In this document: positions 1 to 8,397 of the stretch, piece after piece | How positions within the stretch are numbered: position 1 is the stretch's first letter | How the letters are laid out: each line of letters opens with the position of its first letter | From: Methanococcus vannielii SB | GTDB lineage: Archaea; AGJL01; Methanococci; Methanococcales; Methanococcaceae | Direction: 5' to 3' | NCBI RefSeq assembly: GCF_000017165.1 | Contig: NC_009634.1 | Span: 1,596,552-1,660,551, forward strand | DNA length: 64,000 bases | Notes under the pieces: model-generated | The model's database searches: none | The model's input: the letters and a program-made list of their open reading frames with translations, nothing else | What the model was told of the DNA's origin: nothing | Translations under genes and position numbers: made by a program

Positions 1-715
1 ATGCAATTGTTGCCCCTCTTTTCCTTCCGATTGAAGGGCCTTCTGAAATTATAAAGCCTGATTCAACAAGTGCACTTCTAAACGGAATTGAGGACGAATA
101 TGATATTAAAACACCTGAATCATTCATTATGTTATATATTAACTTTAAAAAGTCAACAGTATATAAAACAGGGTCTTTTAATGGTGAAAATGCATCATGA
201 AATACAACGTCATAAGTTTTAAGAGATGTTCTTTTTAAAGTAACCCTTGCATCTTCATTAAAAATTCTTATTTTTCCCCCCGTTTTTCCCTTAAAAAAAT
301 TTAAAATTGATTCTTTAATAAGTTCATGCTCTTTAATTGGGATATATAGTGCAAGTGATAAAAATAACATTTCTTTACTAAATTCAACCATATCTACGTT
401 TGAATCAATATTTTTATGAAGTGCGGAAACTGCATTATATCCGATTCCACTACATAAATCGAGGATATTTGGGCTTTTTATCTCCTTTAAATTTGAAGGA
501 ATTACAAATTTTGAAATACTTTCAACAAGTGCGCCAACTTTAGAGTGCATCAGTTCATCTGGGTCTTCTGAACGAATAGTAAATGTTTCATCATCCGTTT
601 TTACGAGTAAATCTTTTTTAATAAGTTCATCAATTAAGCTTGAAAAATTTTCTAAACTATACTCTTTTTCCATGTAAATTTTGATTAAATCAATAGCTTT
701 TTTGTTTGGAAGCAT
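1..715 (-). CDS. MnmC-like SAM-dependent methyltransferase, 3' end cut by window edge
   Basis: This partial gene reads leftward and runs off the window after 238 codons. The start ATG at 715 follows a GGTG ribosome site. The N-terminal 70 residues look like a small helical or winged domain. A methyltransferase core follows, with motif I DLCSGIGYN near residue 87 and a YDVVFHDAFSPLKDP motif near residue 172. The D-AF-P signature is typical of the MnmC (DUF752) methyltransferase domain, which in bacteria makes the last methyl transfer in mnm5U34 of tRNA. No FAD oxidase domain is visible in the part seen. The archaeal role in wobble uridine modification is inferred from the family. It is too short to be in a six-frame list of complete ORFs because its stop lies outside. 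Confidence 0.75.
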   Translation of the reverse strand, partial: MLPNKKAIDLIKIYMEKEYSLENFSSLIDELIKKDLLVKTDDETFTIRSEDPDELMHSKVGALVESISKFVIPSNLKEIKSPNILDLCSGIGYNAVSALHKNIDSNVDMVEFSKEMLFLSLALYIPIKEHELIKESILNFFKGKTGGKIRIFNEDARVTLKRTSLKTYDVVFHDAFSPLKDPVLYTVDFLKLIYNIMNDSGVLISYSSSIPFRSALVESGFIISEGPSIGRKRGATIA

Positions 716-795
716 TAAAACACCAATTTTAATAACTATTTTTTATTCAATAATACTTTTAAAAAATTTAAAAAGAAGATTTAATTATTTTCTAA

Positions 796-1665
796 TTATT
801 TCTTCGGTATTCTTTCAAGGACTTGCCCAACAACTTTTTTGAATTCTTCTGAAGCCTTACAGTCTAATGTAACCATTGGAATCCCCCTATCTGATGCAAC
901 TCTTGCTTTTACATCAAGCGGGATTCTTCCAAGGAAGTAAACGTCTAATTCTTTTGCAGCTTTTTCTCCACCGCCTTTTCCAAATACATCAATTACTTTA
1001 TCGCATTCTGGACATACAAAACCGCCCATGTTTTCAATAAGCCCAATTATTGGAATTTCAAGAGTATTTGCAGTAGATACTGATTTTCTAGCATCAAGAA
1101 CAGAAACTTCTTCTGGGGTAGTAACTATTATAATCCCGTCAATATCTGGAATCGACTGTAATGTAGTCAATTGAATATCTCCAGACCCTGGGGGGGTATC
1201 TATTAATAAAAAATCAAGATCGCCCCAATTAACATCACTTAAAAACTGTCTAACGGCACCACTTGCTTTTGGGCCCCTCCATATTATTGGAGTATTTACA
1301 TCGGGTAGGAAGTACCCTATCGACATTGTTCTGATTCCTTGTGGTGATAATACGGGATAAATTCCATTTTCATCAGCTAAGGGTTGAATTTCAGAAACTC
1401 CCAGCATTTGCGGAATATTGGGGCCGTGAATATCTCCATCCAGTACTCCAACGGATTTTCCCATCATATTAAGGGTTGCAGCAAGGTTTACAGTAACTGT
1501 TGATTTACCAACGCCCCCTTTTCCGCTAATTACTGCTATTTTATACTTAATTTTGGACATTTTTTCCCTTATTTCTGCGTTTTGCTGTTCCATCATTTTC
1601 TTTGTATCCGAACATGACGAAGTAGATTCACAAGAGTCACATTTTCCAGAGCATTCATCTGACAT
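796..1665 (-). CDS. Mrp/Nbp35-family Fe-S cluster carrier ATPase
   Basis: This is a cytosolic P-loop ATPase that binds and transfers [4Fe-4S] clusters to apo-proteins. The N terminus holds a cysteine-rich Nbp35-like stretch (CSGKCDSCESTSSC). A deviant Walker A, GKGGVGKS, follows near residue 49, then the switch region DTPPGSGD near residue 157, and a C-terminal CPEC pair near residue 219 that bridges a cluster between two subunits. I prefer the ATG at 1665 because a GGTG ribosome site sits 6 nt before it; an upstream ATG at 1677 in frame lacks one. Archaeal ApbC/Nbp35 homologues, including one from M. maripaludis, have been shown to carry Fe-S clusters. The neighbours downstream (wecB, wecC) are unrelated in function. 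Confidence 0.92.
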   Translation of the reverse strand: MSDECSGKCDSCESTSSCSDTKKMMEQQNAEIREKMSKIKYKIAVISGKGGVGKSTVTVNLAATLNMMGKSVGVLDGDIHGPNIPQMLGVSEIQPLADENGIYPVLSPQGIRTMSIGYFLPDVNTPIIWRGPKASGAVRQFLSDVNWGDLDFLLIDTPPGSGDIQLTTLQSIPDIDGIIIVTTPEEVSVLDARKSVSTANTLEIPIIGLIENMGGFVCPECDKVIDVFGKGGGEKAAKELDVYFLGRIPLDVKARVASDRGIPMVTLDCKASEEFKKVVGQVLERIPKK

Positions 1666-1761
1666 GCTTTTCACCATCTGGCTTTATTAAATTTCATCAA
1701 TATGTAAATTAACATAATATATAAAATAATTTACCCATATGGGCAAATCATTATTATATTT

Positions 1762-2853
1762 TTATTTATTTAAAAGTATCTCAATAATTTTTTCTCCAGA
1801 ATTCCCTTTTCCAAACGGATTTTCCCAAGTATTATTGTTATTTAGCATAAAATCAATGGAATTAAGGATTTTTTCAGGTTCACATCCTGAAAGGATGTTT
1901 GAGTTTACCAAAATAGTTTCTGGCCGTTCAGTATTTTCCCTTAAAGTTACACAGGGAACATTTAAAATACAAGCTTCTTCTTGAACGCCACCACTATCTG
2001 TAATTATTAAACGAGCATTTTTTTCAAGCATTAAAAATTCAAGGTATCCTATAGGTTCAATCACTTTTACCAAGTTATTTTTTGATAAATCGTTAAAAAG
2101 TCCAAACTCAATTAATTTTTTTTTCGTCCTAGGATGCACTGGAAAAATAATTTGTTTTTGATATTTTTTAACGATTTGAGTTATTGCAAATACAAGTTTT
2201 GATAGATTTTCAACACTATCTGTATTTTCTGCCCGATGTAATGTTAATAAAAAATATTCATTATTTCCTGTTAAATTTGATAAAAAAGTGCAAATATCTT
2301 TATTTTGTTCCGCAATTTTTAAGTTTTGAACAGTTGCATCAACAATGGTATTTCCAACAACAAATATATTTTTTTCAAGTATTCCTTCTCTTAAAATATT
2401 TTTTTTTGCAATTTCAGTTGGTGCAAATAGATAGTGTGAAATATGGTCTGTCAAAACACGATTAGTCTCTTCAGGCATTTTTCTATCAAAACTTCTAAGT
2501 CCTGCTTCAATATGTGCTATTTTTATATTTAATTTAGAAGCTGCAAGGGCTCCCGCTAAAACCGTGTTTGTGTCACCTTGGACAAGTACTATATCGGGTT
2601 TTTCGTTTAGTAAAACCTTTTCAATTTCAACTAACATCCTTCCGGTCTGATTTCCATGACTACTTGACCCTATATTTAAATTATAATCCGGTCTTTTTAA
2701 ATTTAATTCTTCAAAAAAGATTTTATCCATATTTTCAGAATAATGTTGATTCGTATGAATTAAAAAAGAATTTTTATTTTGTAGTCCCCGAATTAAGGGG
2801 GACATTTTAATTATCTCGGGTCGAGTTCCAAGGATTATCCCTATTTTTAACAT
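1762..2853 (-). CDS. wecB: UDP-N-acetylglucosamine 2-epimerase
   Basis: WecB converts UDP-GlcNAc to UDP-ManNAc in the cytosol. The 363-residue protein starts MLKIGIILGTRPEIIKMSPL, the usual GTRPE opening of the non-hydrolysing epimerases. It also keeps VQGDTNT near residue 93, HIEAGLRS near 115 with the family's acidic and basic active-site residues, and the ITDSGGVQEEA uridine-diphosphate loop near 285. Length is normal for the family. It lies 4 nt after wecC, so the two are co-transcribed, with WecC using the WecB product. In M. maripaludis this pathway supplies the mannosaminuronic acid sugar of the N-linked glycan on archaellins and pili; that link is established for the genus and inferred here. 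Confidence 0.95.
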   Translation of the reverse strand: MLKIGIILGTRPEIIKMSPLIRGLQNKNSFLIHTNQHYSENMDKIFFEELNLKRPDYNLNIGSSSHGNQTGRMLVEIEKVLLNEKPDIVLVQGDTNTVLAGALAASKLNIKIAHIEAGLRSFDRKMPEETNRVLTDHISHYLFAPTEIAKKNILREGILEKNIFVVGNTIVDATVQNLKIAEQNKDICTFLSNLTGNNEYFLLTLHRAENTDSVENLSKLVFAITQIVKKYQKQIIFPVHPRTKKKLIEFGLFNDLSKNNLVKVIEPIGYLEFLMLEKNARLIITDSGGVQEEACILNVPCVTLRENTERPETILVNSNILSGCEPEKILNSIDFMLNNNNTWENPFGKGNSGEKIIEILLNK

Positions 2854-2857
2854 TTAG

Positions 2858-4141
2858 TCACCAAGCCCCATTACCGAGCAGTTTTATTTTAAATCCTGCT
2901 TTTTTCCAAAGGTTATGATTTAATATATTCTTAGTGTCAATTATGAGCTTATTTTTAAGTTTTTTAGATATTTCATCTATTTCTTCCTTTTTAAAGCTTT
3001 TAAATTCATTATGGTCAGTTAATACTACAATACAGTCTGAATTAACAATGCTATCTTCAAGGGAGTGTAGTTCGTATTCAAAAGAATTCGCATGAGGGTC
3101 ATAAGTTGAAACTGGAATATTTTTTTCAGCAAGTGCATCTATAACTTTTTTTGAGGGACTTTCTCTAGTATCTTCAACATTTCCCTTGTATGTTGCACCA
3201 AATACGGTAACTTTTGGTTTTTCAATGTTTAAATTCTTTAATTCGGATATTATCATATTACACACGTAATAAGGCATTTTGTCATTCAATTCCCTTGCTG
3301 ATCGAATAAATTTTGCATTATTGGTTTTTTCAACAATAAACCATGGGTCAATACTTATGCAATGCCCTCCAACCCCCGGGCCAGGGTTTAAAATATTTAC
3401 TCTAGGGTGCTTATTTGCAATTTTTATCGCATCCCATACATTTACACCTATTTCATCGCAGATTTTTGCAAATTCATTTGCAAGAGCGATATTAATATCT
3501 CGATACGTATTTTCCATTAATTTTACCATTTCCGCAGTATTTGAATCAGTTATGTAAATTTTCCCTTCTACAAAAGATTTATAAATTTCTTTTGCCATTT
3601 CCGCAGATTTTTTATTAATTCCACCGATTATCCGGTCATTTTCAACGAGTTCTTTTAATATTTTTCCGGGAAGAACTCTTTCAGGGCAGTGGGCAACATA
3701 TACTTTTTTATCAATGATATCATAAATTTTTTGAGTTGTTTCAGGTGGGATTGTGCTTTCAATTACAATCAGGTTTCCTTCATCAATATATGGTAAGATT
3801 GAATTAACAGCATCTAAAACATAGCTTAAATCGCATTTTTTTGAACCGTCATCGCAACCTATTGCAGGGGTTGGAACGCAAATAATAAATGCATCGGCTT
3901 TTTCTGCTTTAGTTTTTACATTTAGATTTTTTGAATTAATTGCTCCTTTTAAAAGAGTTAAGAGCCCTGGTTCTTCAATTTTAAAGTCCCCATTTTTAAT
4001 TTCGTTTACTCTTTTTTCACTAATATCTACCCCAATTACTTCGTAACCGTGGTTTGCAAGCATTGATGCAGTTGGAAGTCCTATATATCCAAGCCCTATC
4101 ACACAAATTTTCTTAATTTTTTGCTTTTCGTGTTTATCCAT
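2858..4141 (-). CDS. wecC: UDP-N-acetyl-D-mannosamine dehydrogenase
   Basis: WecC oxidises UDP-ManNAc twice with NAD+ to UDP-ManNAcA. The 427-residue protein has the Rossmann motif [10 protein letters not shown] near residue 16, the GPGVGGHCI active-site motif with the catalytic Cys near residue 262, and the C-terminal UDP-binding domain with [16 protein letters not shown] near residue 323. A GGTGATTTC ribosome site precedes the ATG at 4141. The gene is first of a two-gene unit with wecB. It belongs to the UDP-glucose/GDP-mannose dehydrogenase family, and pairing with wecB makes ManNAc the likely substrate rather than glucose. Confidence 0.95.
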   Translation of the reverse strand: MDKHEKQKIKKICVIGLGYIGLPTASMLANHGYEVIGVDISEKRVNEIKNGDFKIEEPGLLTLLKGAINSKNLNVKTKAEKADAFIICVPTPAIGCDDGSKKCDLSYVLDAVNSILPYIDEGNLIVIESTIPPETTQKIYDIIDKKVYVAHCPERVLPGKILKELVENDRIIGGINKKSAEMAKEIYKSFVEGKIYITDSNTAEMVKLMENTYRDINIALANEFAKICDEIGVNVWDAIKIANKHPRVNILNPGPGVGGHCISIDPWFIVEKTNNAKFIRSARELNDKMPYYVCNMIISELKNLNIEKPKVTVFGATYKGNVEDTRESPSKKVIDALAEKNIPVSTYDPHANSFEYELHSLEDSIVNSDCIVVLTDHNEFKSFKKEEIDEISKKLKNKLIIDTKNILNHNLWKKAGFKIKLLGNGAW

Positions 4142-4153
4142 GAAATCACCAAA

Positions 4154-5407
4154 TTATTTAAAAAGTTTGTTTGCTAATGGGTATGCCCACGAAGCCTCAA
4201 CTACGACACTTAAAAATATTGTAAGGAACGTTGCAACAAGTATTGACCCTGCAATCGTTTCTGGAGGCATGTAATTTGAAACAGACACAGGTATTGCATC
4301 TGGATTAGCCATTATTTCTGAATAGATCATTGCAGCCAGTGCTGCTGGAACAACGCCCCTAGGCCCTTCGAGTGCAAAATATATTCTTTCTTTTAAGGAA
4401 TTTACAGGGGGAATTGCAGTTGCTATAAATACGCCTAAAGGTCGTGCAATAAATACTGAACCGACTGCACATAAAAGCCCAAATAGTCCAAAACCCTTTA
4501 AAAGGGACATACTGATACTTGCACCTAAAAATACAAATATCAAAATTCTTGTAAGGGAGGATAAATCAGTACAGAATTCTGCCATTTTATGCATTTCTTT
4601 AGACTTATTAGGTTTTTTTGTAAGGACGTTTCCAATATATATACCCATTATTGCAATTGCCATGTAGCCACTTAAACCATGGCCAAAAAACGTTGGAAAG
4701 ATTTCTTCCCCGATATACCATATTGCCATTGCAGCCCCTACGCCAAACGGTGCAATATACTCACCAAATTCTTCTTTTGAAACAATAATTTCAAATAACT
4801 TTCCTCCAAAAAGCCCTAAAAGAATCCCTCCAAAAGATAACGTTATAAAATCAATAAACGGATTTAAACTTTTTGAAAGTCCAAGTGTAGAAAGACTAAG
4901 AGACGTTGCAACAATACCTAACGGGTCGTTAAATACACTTTCAGCTTCCAAAGTTACTGCAATTTTTGGGTCTATGTCTGAATTTGAAAATACGGGAATT
5001 AGTGTTGCAGGATCAGTAGAGCAGTTTACGGCACCAAAAACATACCCTATCGGGCAAACAAATGGAATTCCATAAACTAAGTTGAATATAAATCCCGAAA
5101 CTAACAATGAAATAACTAGTGCGACGGTATCCAGTTTTAAAACAGTACTTAAAACCCTTTTTAAAACAATCCATCTCATTTCAAAAGCTCCAACTAATAA
5201 AACAATTATAAGTCCAATCGTTCCAACAAACGAAAAGAGCAGTTGGGCATAATTGGTAGGAATTATGCCAAATACTGGACCGATAATTAAACCAGTTAGT
5301 AAAAGTAGGGGAATATCCGGAATGCCGATACGCTCTGCTATTTTGGCGATAAATGATCCGATTATAAATAATAGGGATATATACCCTATTGCAAGGGGGA
5401 CTTCCAT
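4154..5407 (-). CDS. Na+/H+ (cation:proton) antiporter, CPA family
   Basis: This is a polytopic membrane protein of 417 residues with about 12 hydrophobic segments, from the first at residues 5-25 to the last at about 385-405. It fits the NhaP/CPA1 family: the NCSTDPATLIPVF segment near residue 128 and the EAESVFNDPLG segment near 154 carry the paired acidic residues (ND) expected of electroneutral exchangers, and EGPRGVVPAAL near 348 is the conserved Arg segment. There is no C-terminal TrkA-type regulatory domain. The start at 5407 follows an AGGTG site. It ends 12 nt before wecC begins, so read-through is possible, but the function is unrelated. Methanogens need such antiporters to link their sodium and proton gradients. 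Confidence 0.9.
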   Translation of the reverse strand: MEVPLAIGYISLLFIIGSFIAKIAERIGIPDIPLLLLTGLIIGPVFGIIPTNYAQLLFSFVGTIGLIIVLLVGAFEMRWIVLKRVLSTVLKLDTVALVISLLVSGFIFNLVYGIPFVCPIGYVFGAVNCSTDPATLIPVFSNSDIDPKIAVTLEAESVFNDPLGIVATSLSLSTLGLSKSLNPFIDFITLSFGGILLGLFGGKLFEIIVSKEEFGEYIAPFGVGAAMAIWYIGEEIFPTFFGHGLSGYMAIAIMGIYIGNVLTKKPNKSKEMHKMAEFCTDLSSLTRILIFVFLGASISMSLLKGFGLFGLLCAVGSVFIARPLGVFIATAIPPVNSLKERIYFALEGPRGVVPAALAAMIYSEIMANPDAIPVSVSNYMPPETIAGSILVATFLTIFLSVVVEASWAYPLANKLFK

Positions 5408-5627
5408 CTTAACACCTGATTAAATGCATTCTCGGGGGCCCGTAACTTTATTTTTAAATTATTTTTAAATTAAATTTTTAGAAGTAATATATTGCATACA
5501 AATACGGCATACAAATCGTTAAATTTTTATACATTAAATAATTTTGGATAATATAAACCAGATACAATAAATAAGAATACATATTTATAACCTTAGGTTA
5601 GGCATTTTGAAATAATTGGGTGAAATT
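5408..5627. promoter_or_regulatory. Divergent promoter region between antiporter and mfnB
   Basis: This 220-base AT-rich spacer separates two divergent genes. Near 5433-5442 it holds a GC-rich dyad (CGGGGGCCCG), which stands out in this composition. AT-rich tracts around 5500-5585 could hold the TATA box of mfnB, but I cannot place a single one with confidence. The mfnB ribosome site GGGTGA is at 5618-5623. Confidence 0.45.
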
Positions 5628-6338
5628 GTGATATTATTGGTAAGTCCTAAAGATGTAGCTGAAGCTTATGAAGCAATAAATGGTGGTGCAGACATTATCG
5701 ACGTTAAAAATCCGCCTGAAGGCTCCCTTGGTGCAAATTTTCCATGGGTAATTAAAGAAATAAGAAGTGCAACACCTAACGGTATGTTGGTAAGTGCAGC
5801 AATCGGGGATGTACATTATAAGCCCGGAACAGTTACGCTTGCAGCATTGGGTGCAACTATAAGTGGGGCAGATTACATAAAAATAGGGCTTTACGGTACA
5901 AGGTCTTACCAAGAAGCAGTAGACGTCATGAAAAACGTTTCAAATGCAGTGAAATCCGAAGACCCTAAAAAAATTGTTGTAGCTGCAGGATATGCTGATG
6001 CCTATCGGGTTGGTGCAGTAGACCCTTTAATTATTCCAAAAATTGCAAGAGACTCCGGATGCGATGTAGCAATGCTTGACACTGCGGTAAAAGATGGTAA
6101 AACTCTTTTTGATCACTTAAGTATTGATTTATTGAAGGAATTTGTCGAAGAAACTCATAAATATGGAATGAAATGTGCCTTGGCAGGTTCCATTAAAAAA
6201 GAAGAAATTCCAATGTTAAAAGAAATTGGATGCGATATTGTCGGAATTCGTGGTGCTGCATGCACTAAAGGAGATAGAAACGAAGGGAAAATTCAAAAAG
6301 ACCTTGTAAAAGAAATAGTTAAAATTTGTAAGGAGTAA
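5628..6338 (+). CDS. mfnB: (5-formylfuran-3-yl)methyl phosphate synthase
   Basis: MfnB condenses two glyceraldehyde-3-phosphate molecules to 4-(hydroxymethyl)-2-furancarboxaldehyde phosphate, the first committed step of the furan part of methanofuran. The 236-residue TIM barrel has [18 protein letters not shown] near residue 23, with Lys27 as the expected Schiff-base lysine, and [15 protein letters not shown] near residue 146 with the conserved Asp and Lys. I start at the GTG at 5628, which follows GGGTGA and gives the N terminus MILLVSP found in the family. A TTG at 5616 is in frame but would make a longer start than the homologues. It appears to be a single-gene unit. Confidence 0.95.
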
Positions 6339-6495
6339 TTTTACTTAGCATCAAATTTTACTTTTAAATAAGTTTATTTTTAAATTTAACTATTTTAATC
6401 TATTACTTTAATCCTTGGAGTAACTAACAGGAAATAAAGTTTTAGGCAGGTAAGAACCAAAAACTATTAATATTGATAATATCTTTAGTATAAAA

Positions 6496-6517
6496 GGGTT
6501 ATTTTAAGAAATAACCC
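6496..6517. promoter_or_regulatory. Perfect 8-bp hairpin just upstream of tRNA-Arg
   Basis: GGGTTATT at 6496-6503 and AATAACCC at 6510-6517 form a perfect inverted repeat with a 6-base loop, ending 15 nt before the tRNA. A TATA-like stretch (AGTATAAAAG, about 6487-6496) lies just upstream, so the hairpin would fall in the 5' leader of the pre-tRNA or over its start site. Its role is unknown. Confidence 0.5.
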
Positions 6518-6532
6518 ATATTATAAAAAAAT

Positions 6533-6606
6533 GCCCTCATGGGGTAGTTAGGATATCCTCGCGGACTGCGGATCCGTGGACTCGGGTTCAAATCCCGATG
6601 AGGGCG
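6533..6606 (+). tRNA. tRNA-Arg (anticodon GCG)
   Basis: The cloverleaf can be folded by eye. The acceptor stem is GCCCTCA paired with TGAGGGC. The D arm is GGGT/ATCC. The anticodon stem is GCGGA/TCCGT around the loop CTGCGGA, giving anticodon GCG, which reads CGC and CGU. The T arm is TCGGG/CCCGA with loop TTCAAAT. The discriminator is G at 6606 and CCA is not encoded. There is no intron. A T-run follows a few bases later as a likely end of transcription. Confidence 0.95.
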
Positions 6607-6747
6607 CATTTTTTAAGATTTAGTGCAGAAATACTTTTTATGTTATAATTCTTTCATTTTTTTAGAATATTATTTTAATAATAAATGATAAAATTTACTT
6701 TATATTTTACGTTTATATTTTTGCGTTAAATTTGCTAGGCGGGCTAA

Positions 6748-7083
6748 ATGGTTTTTGTAGTGTCTTTTGTTGAGGGAGAATGTTTTTACGAGGTAACTTT
6801 TAAATATAATCTTTTAATATTGTTGCTACCAGAAAAAGAACATAATGAAAACTATTTTGGCGTTGTAGTTCATGAAAATCCGGATTATGGGTTAGTAACT
6901 TTATTTTTAGAAAAAACTTTACCTGATATTAATATGGAATTTTTTTCAAATATCACCTGAATAGTGTTAAAACTTAAAAAAATTCAAGATAAAGATTTAT
7001 ATTTTACAAATGAGGTTATTTTTGAAAAACCTTATTATAAACGGTTAAATGGAAATTTTACTGTTAATTCTTTTTTTAATTAG
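6748..7083 (+). pseudogene. Short ORF interrupted by an in-frame TGA (possible decayed gene)
   Basis: An ATG at 6748 opens a 70-codon frame that stops at TGA 6958-6960. The same frame continues without further stops for 40 more codons (from ATA 6961) to TAG at 7081-7083. Read through, it would be about 111 residues, mixed hydrophobic and charged, with no motif I recognise. The N-terminal half has beta-rich hydrophobic stretches. No strong ribosome site precedes 6748, which fits a decayed gene. Methanococcus does decode UGA as selenocysteine, but I see no GC-rich SECIS-like hairpin in the 90 bases after 7083. A simple nonsense mutation, or two tiny unrelated ORFs, are the leading explanations. 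Confidence 0.4.
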
Positions 7084-7196
7084 TTAAAAAACGTTTTCAA
7101 AACATTTAAATGCACTATTTTACAAATTTTAATCTATTAGGTTTAACTGATATTACTGTTAAATTTGAAATTTAATTGAAATTTTATGGGGAGATT

Positions 7197-8258
7197 TTGA
7201 AAAGAGTTACTAAACAATATTCTAAAAAAGTTGGTACGCCACCTGGTGAATTGATATATACTGGAGAAGTAAGGCCTAAAGAATCTGAAATAGTACTTGT
7301 AAGTTTTGATAAAGGTTCATTTAGTAAAAATACAGTTTTAAACATTGATGAACTTAAAAATTTGGACAAAAATCGAGTAAATTGGATAATTTTCTACGGA
7401 TTTCACGAACCAGAAGGTTTAAAGACATTGGGGAATATTTTTGAAATTCATAAGCTTACACTTGAAGATATATTAAATACGTCTCAAAGGACAAAATTTG
7501 AAGTATATGAAAAATACAAGTATTTTGTAACAAGTCTCGTTGAACAAAACAAATTTACAAAAAATATCGATTCTGAACAGCTTAGTGTAGTATTAAAAGA
7601 AAATGTTTTGATAACATTCTTTGAAAATGATACCAAGCTAGCAAATAGGTTAATAGAACGTATTGAGAATAAAAAAGGGTCAATCTGGGCAAAAAAGATG
7701 GATTATCTATTTTACGGGTTACTGGATTCTATTATTGACCGGTATTTTGAGATAATTTCGTATATCGAAGATGAAATTGAAAAATGTGACGAAAAAGTTT
7801 TTTCTGAAATTGACCCAAAAGAAATCGTGAGAATACGGCGATTAAGGCAGATTTTGGTAATTTTAAGAAAGCAAGTAGGGCCTTTAAGAGAAATATTTCA
7901 TAAATTTAGTAGGGATGATTTTGAGTTTATAGAAAAGGGTACTTTAATATATATACGTGACCTTTACGACCACACGGTACATTTAATTGAAACAATAGAT
8001 GTTTTAAAGGATAACACTTCAAGCATTGCAGAAATACATCTTTCTGTAATGAGTAACAATATGAACGAAGTAATGAAGGTTTTAACAATAATTTCGACGA
8101 TATTCATACCTTTATCATTTGTCGCAGGATTATACGGCATGAATTTTGAAAACATGCCGGAATTAAAATTACCCTTTGGATACTACTACATTTTAATTTT
8201 AATGGCTTTAATGATATCCGTAATGTTATTATTTTTCAGGCGAAAAAAATGGATATAA
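7197..8258 (+). CDS. corA: CorA-type magnesium/cobalt transporter
   Basis: This inner-membrane cation channel forms pentamers and moves Mg2+ (and Co2+/Ni2+). The protein has a large soluble N-terminal funnel domain of about 290 residues, then two membrane helices at the C terminus. The signature YGMNFENMPEL lies between them, about 45 residues from the end, and the tail RRKKWI is basic as usual. I choose the TTG at 7197 because GGGGAG at 7188-7193 sits just before it, giving 353 residues; a TTG at 7176 in frame would put that ribosome site inside the gene. It has no co-transcribed neighbour. Confidence 0.93.
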   Translation: MKRVTKQYSKKVGTPPGELIYTGEVRPKESEIVLVSFDKGSFSKNTVLNIDELKNLDKNRVNWIIFYGFHEPEGLKTLGNIFEIHKLTLEDILNTSQRTKFEVYEKYKYFVTSLVEQNKFTKNIDSEQLSVVLKENVLITFFENDTKLANRLIERIENKKGSIWAKKMDYLFYGLLDSIIDRYFEIISYIEDEIEKCDEKVFSEIDPKEIVRIRRLRQILVILRKQVGPLREIFHKFSRDDFEFIEKGTLIYIRDLYDHTVHLIETIDVLKDNTSSIAEIHLSVMSNNMNEVMKVLTIISTIFIPLSFVAGLYGMNFENMPELKLPFGYYYILILMALMISVMLLFFRRKKWI

Positions 8259-8397
8259 TTTAAAAATACAATATGCATAAATAACAGTCATACTATATCC
8301 ATCTAAGAAAATAATGTTATTGACCAAACCTGTAACATTATATTGCTATTTTTACGTCAAAACACCTGATTAGGTAAATAATCCTCCGAGGTTGAAC

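Noticed and set aside
6958-6960. TGA as a selenocysteine codon
   Set aside because: No SECIS-like stem is seen within 90 bases after the final stop, and no redox motif surrounds the codon. Kept only as an observation to test.
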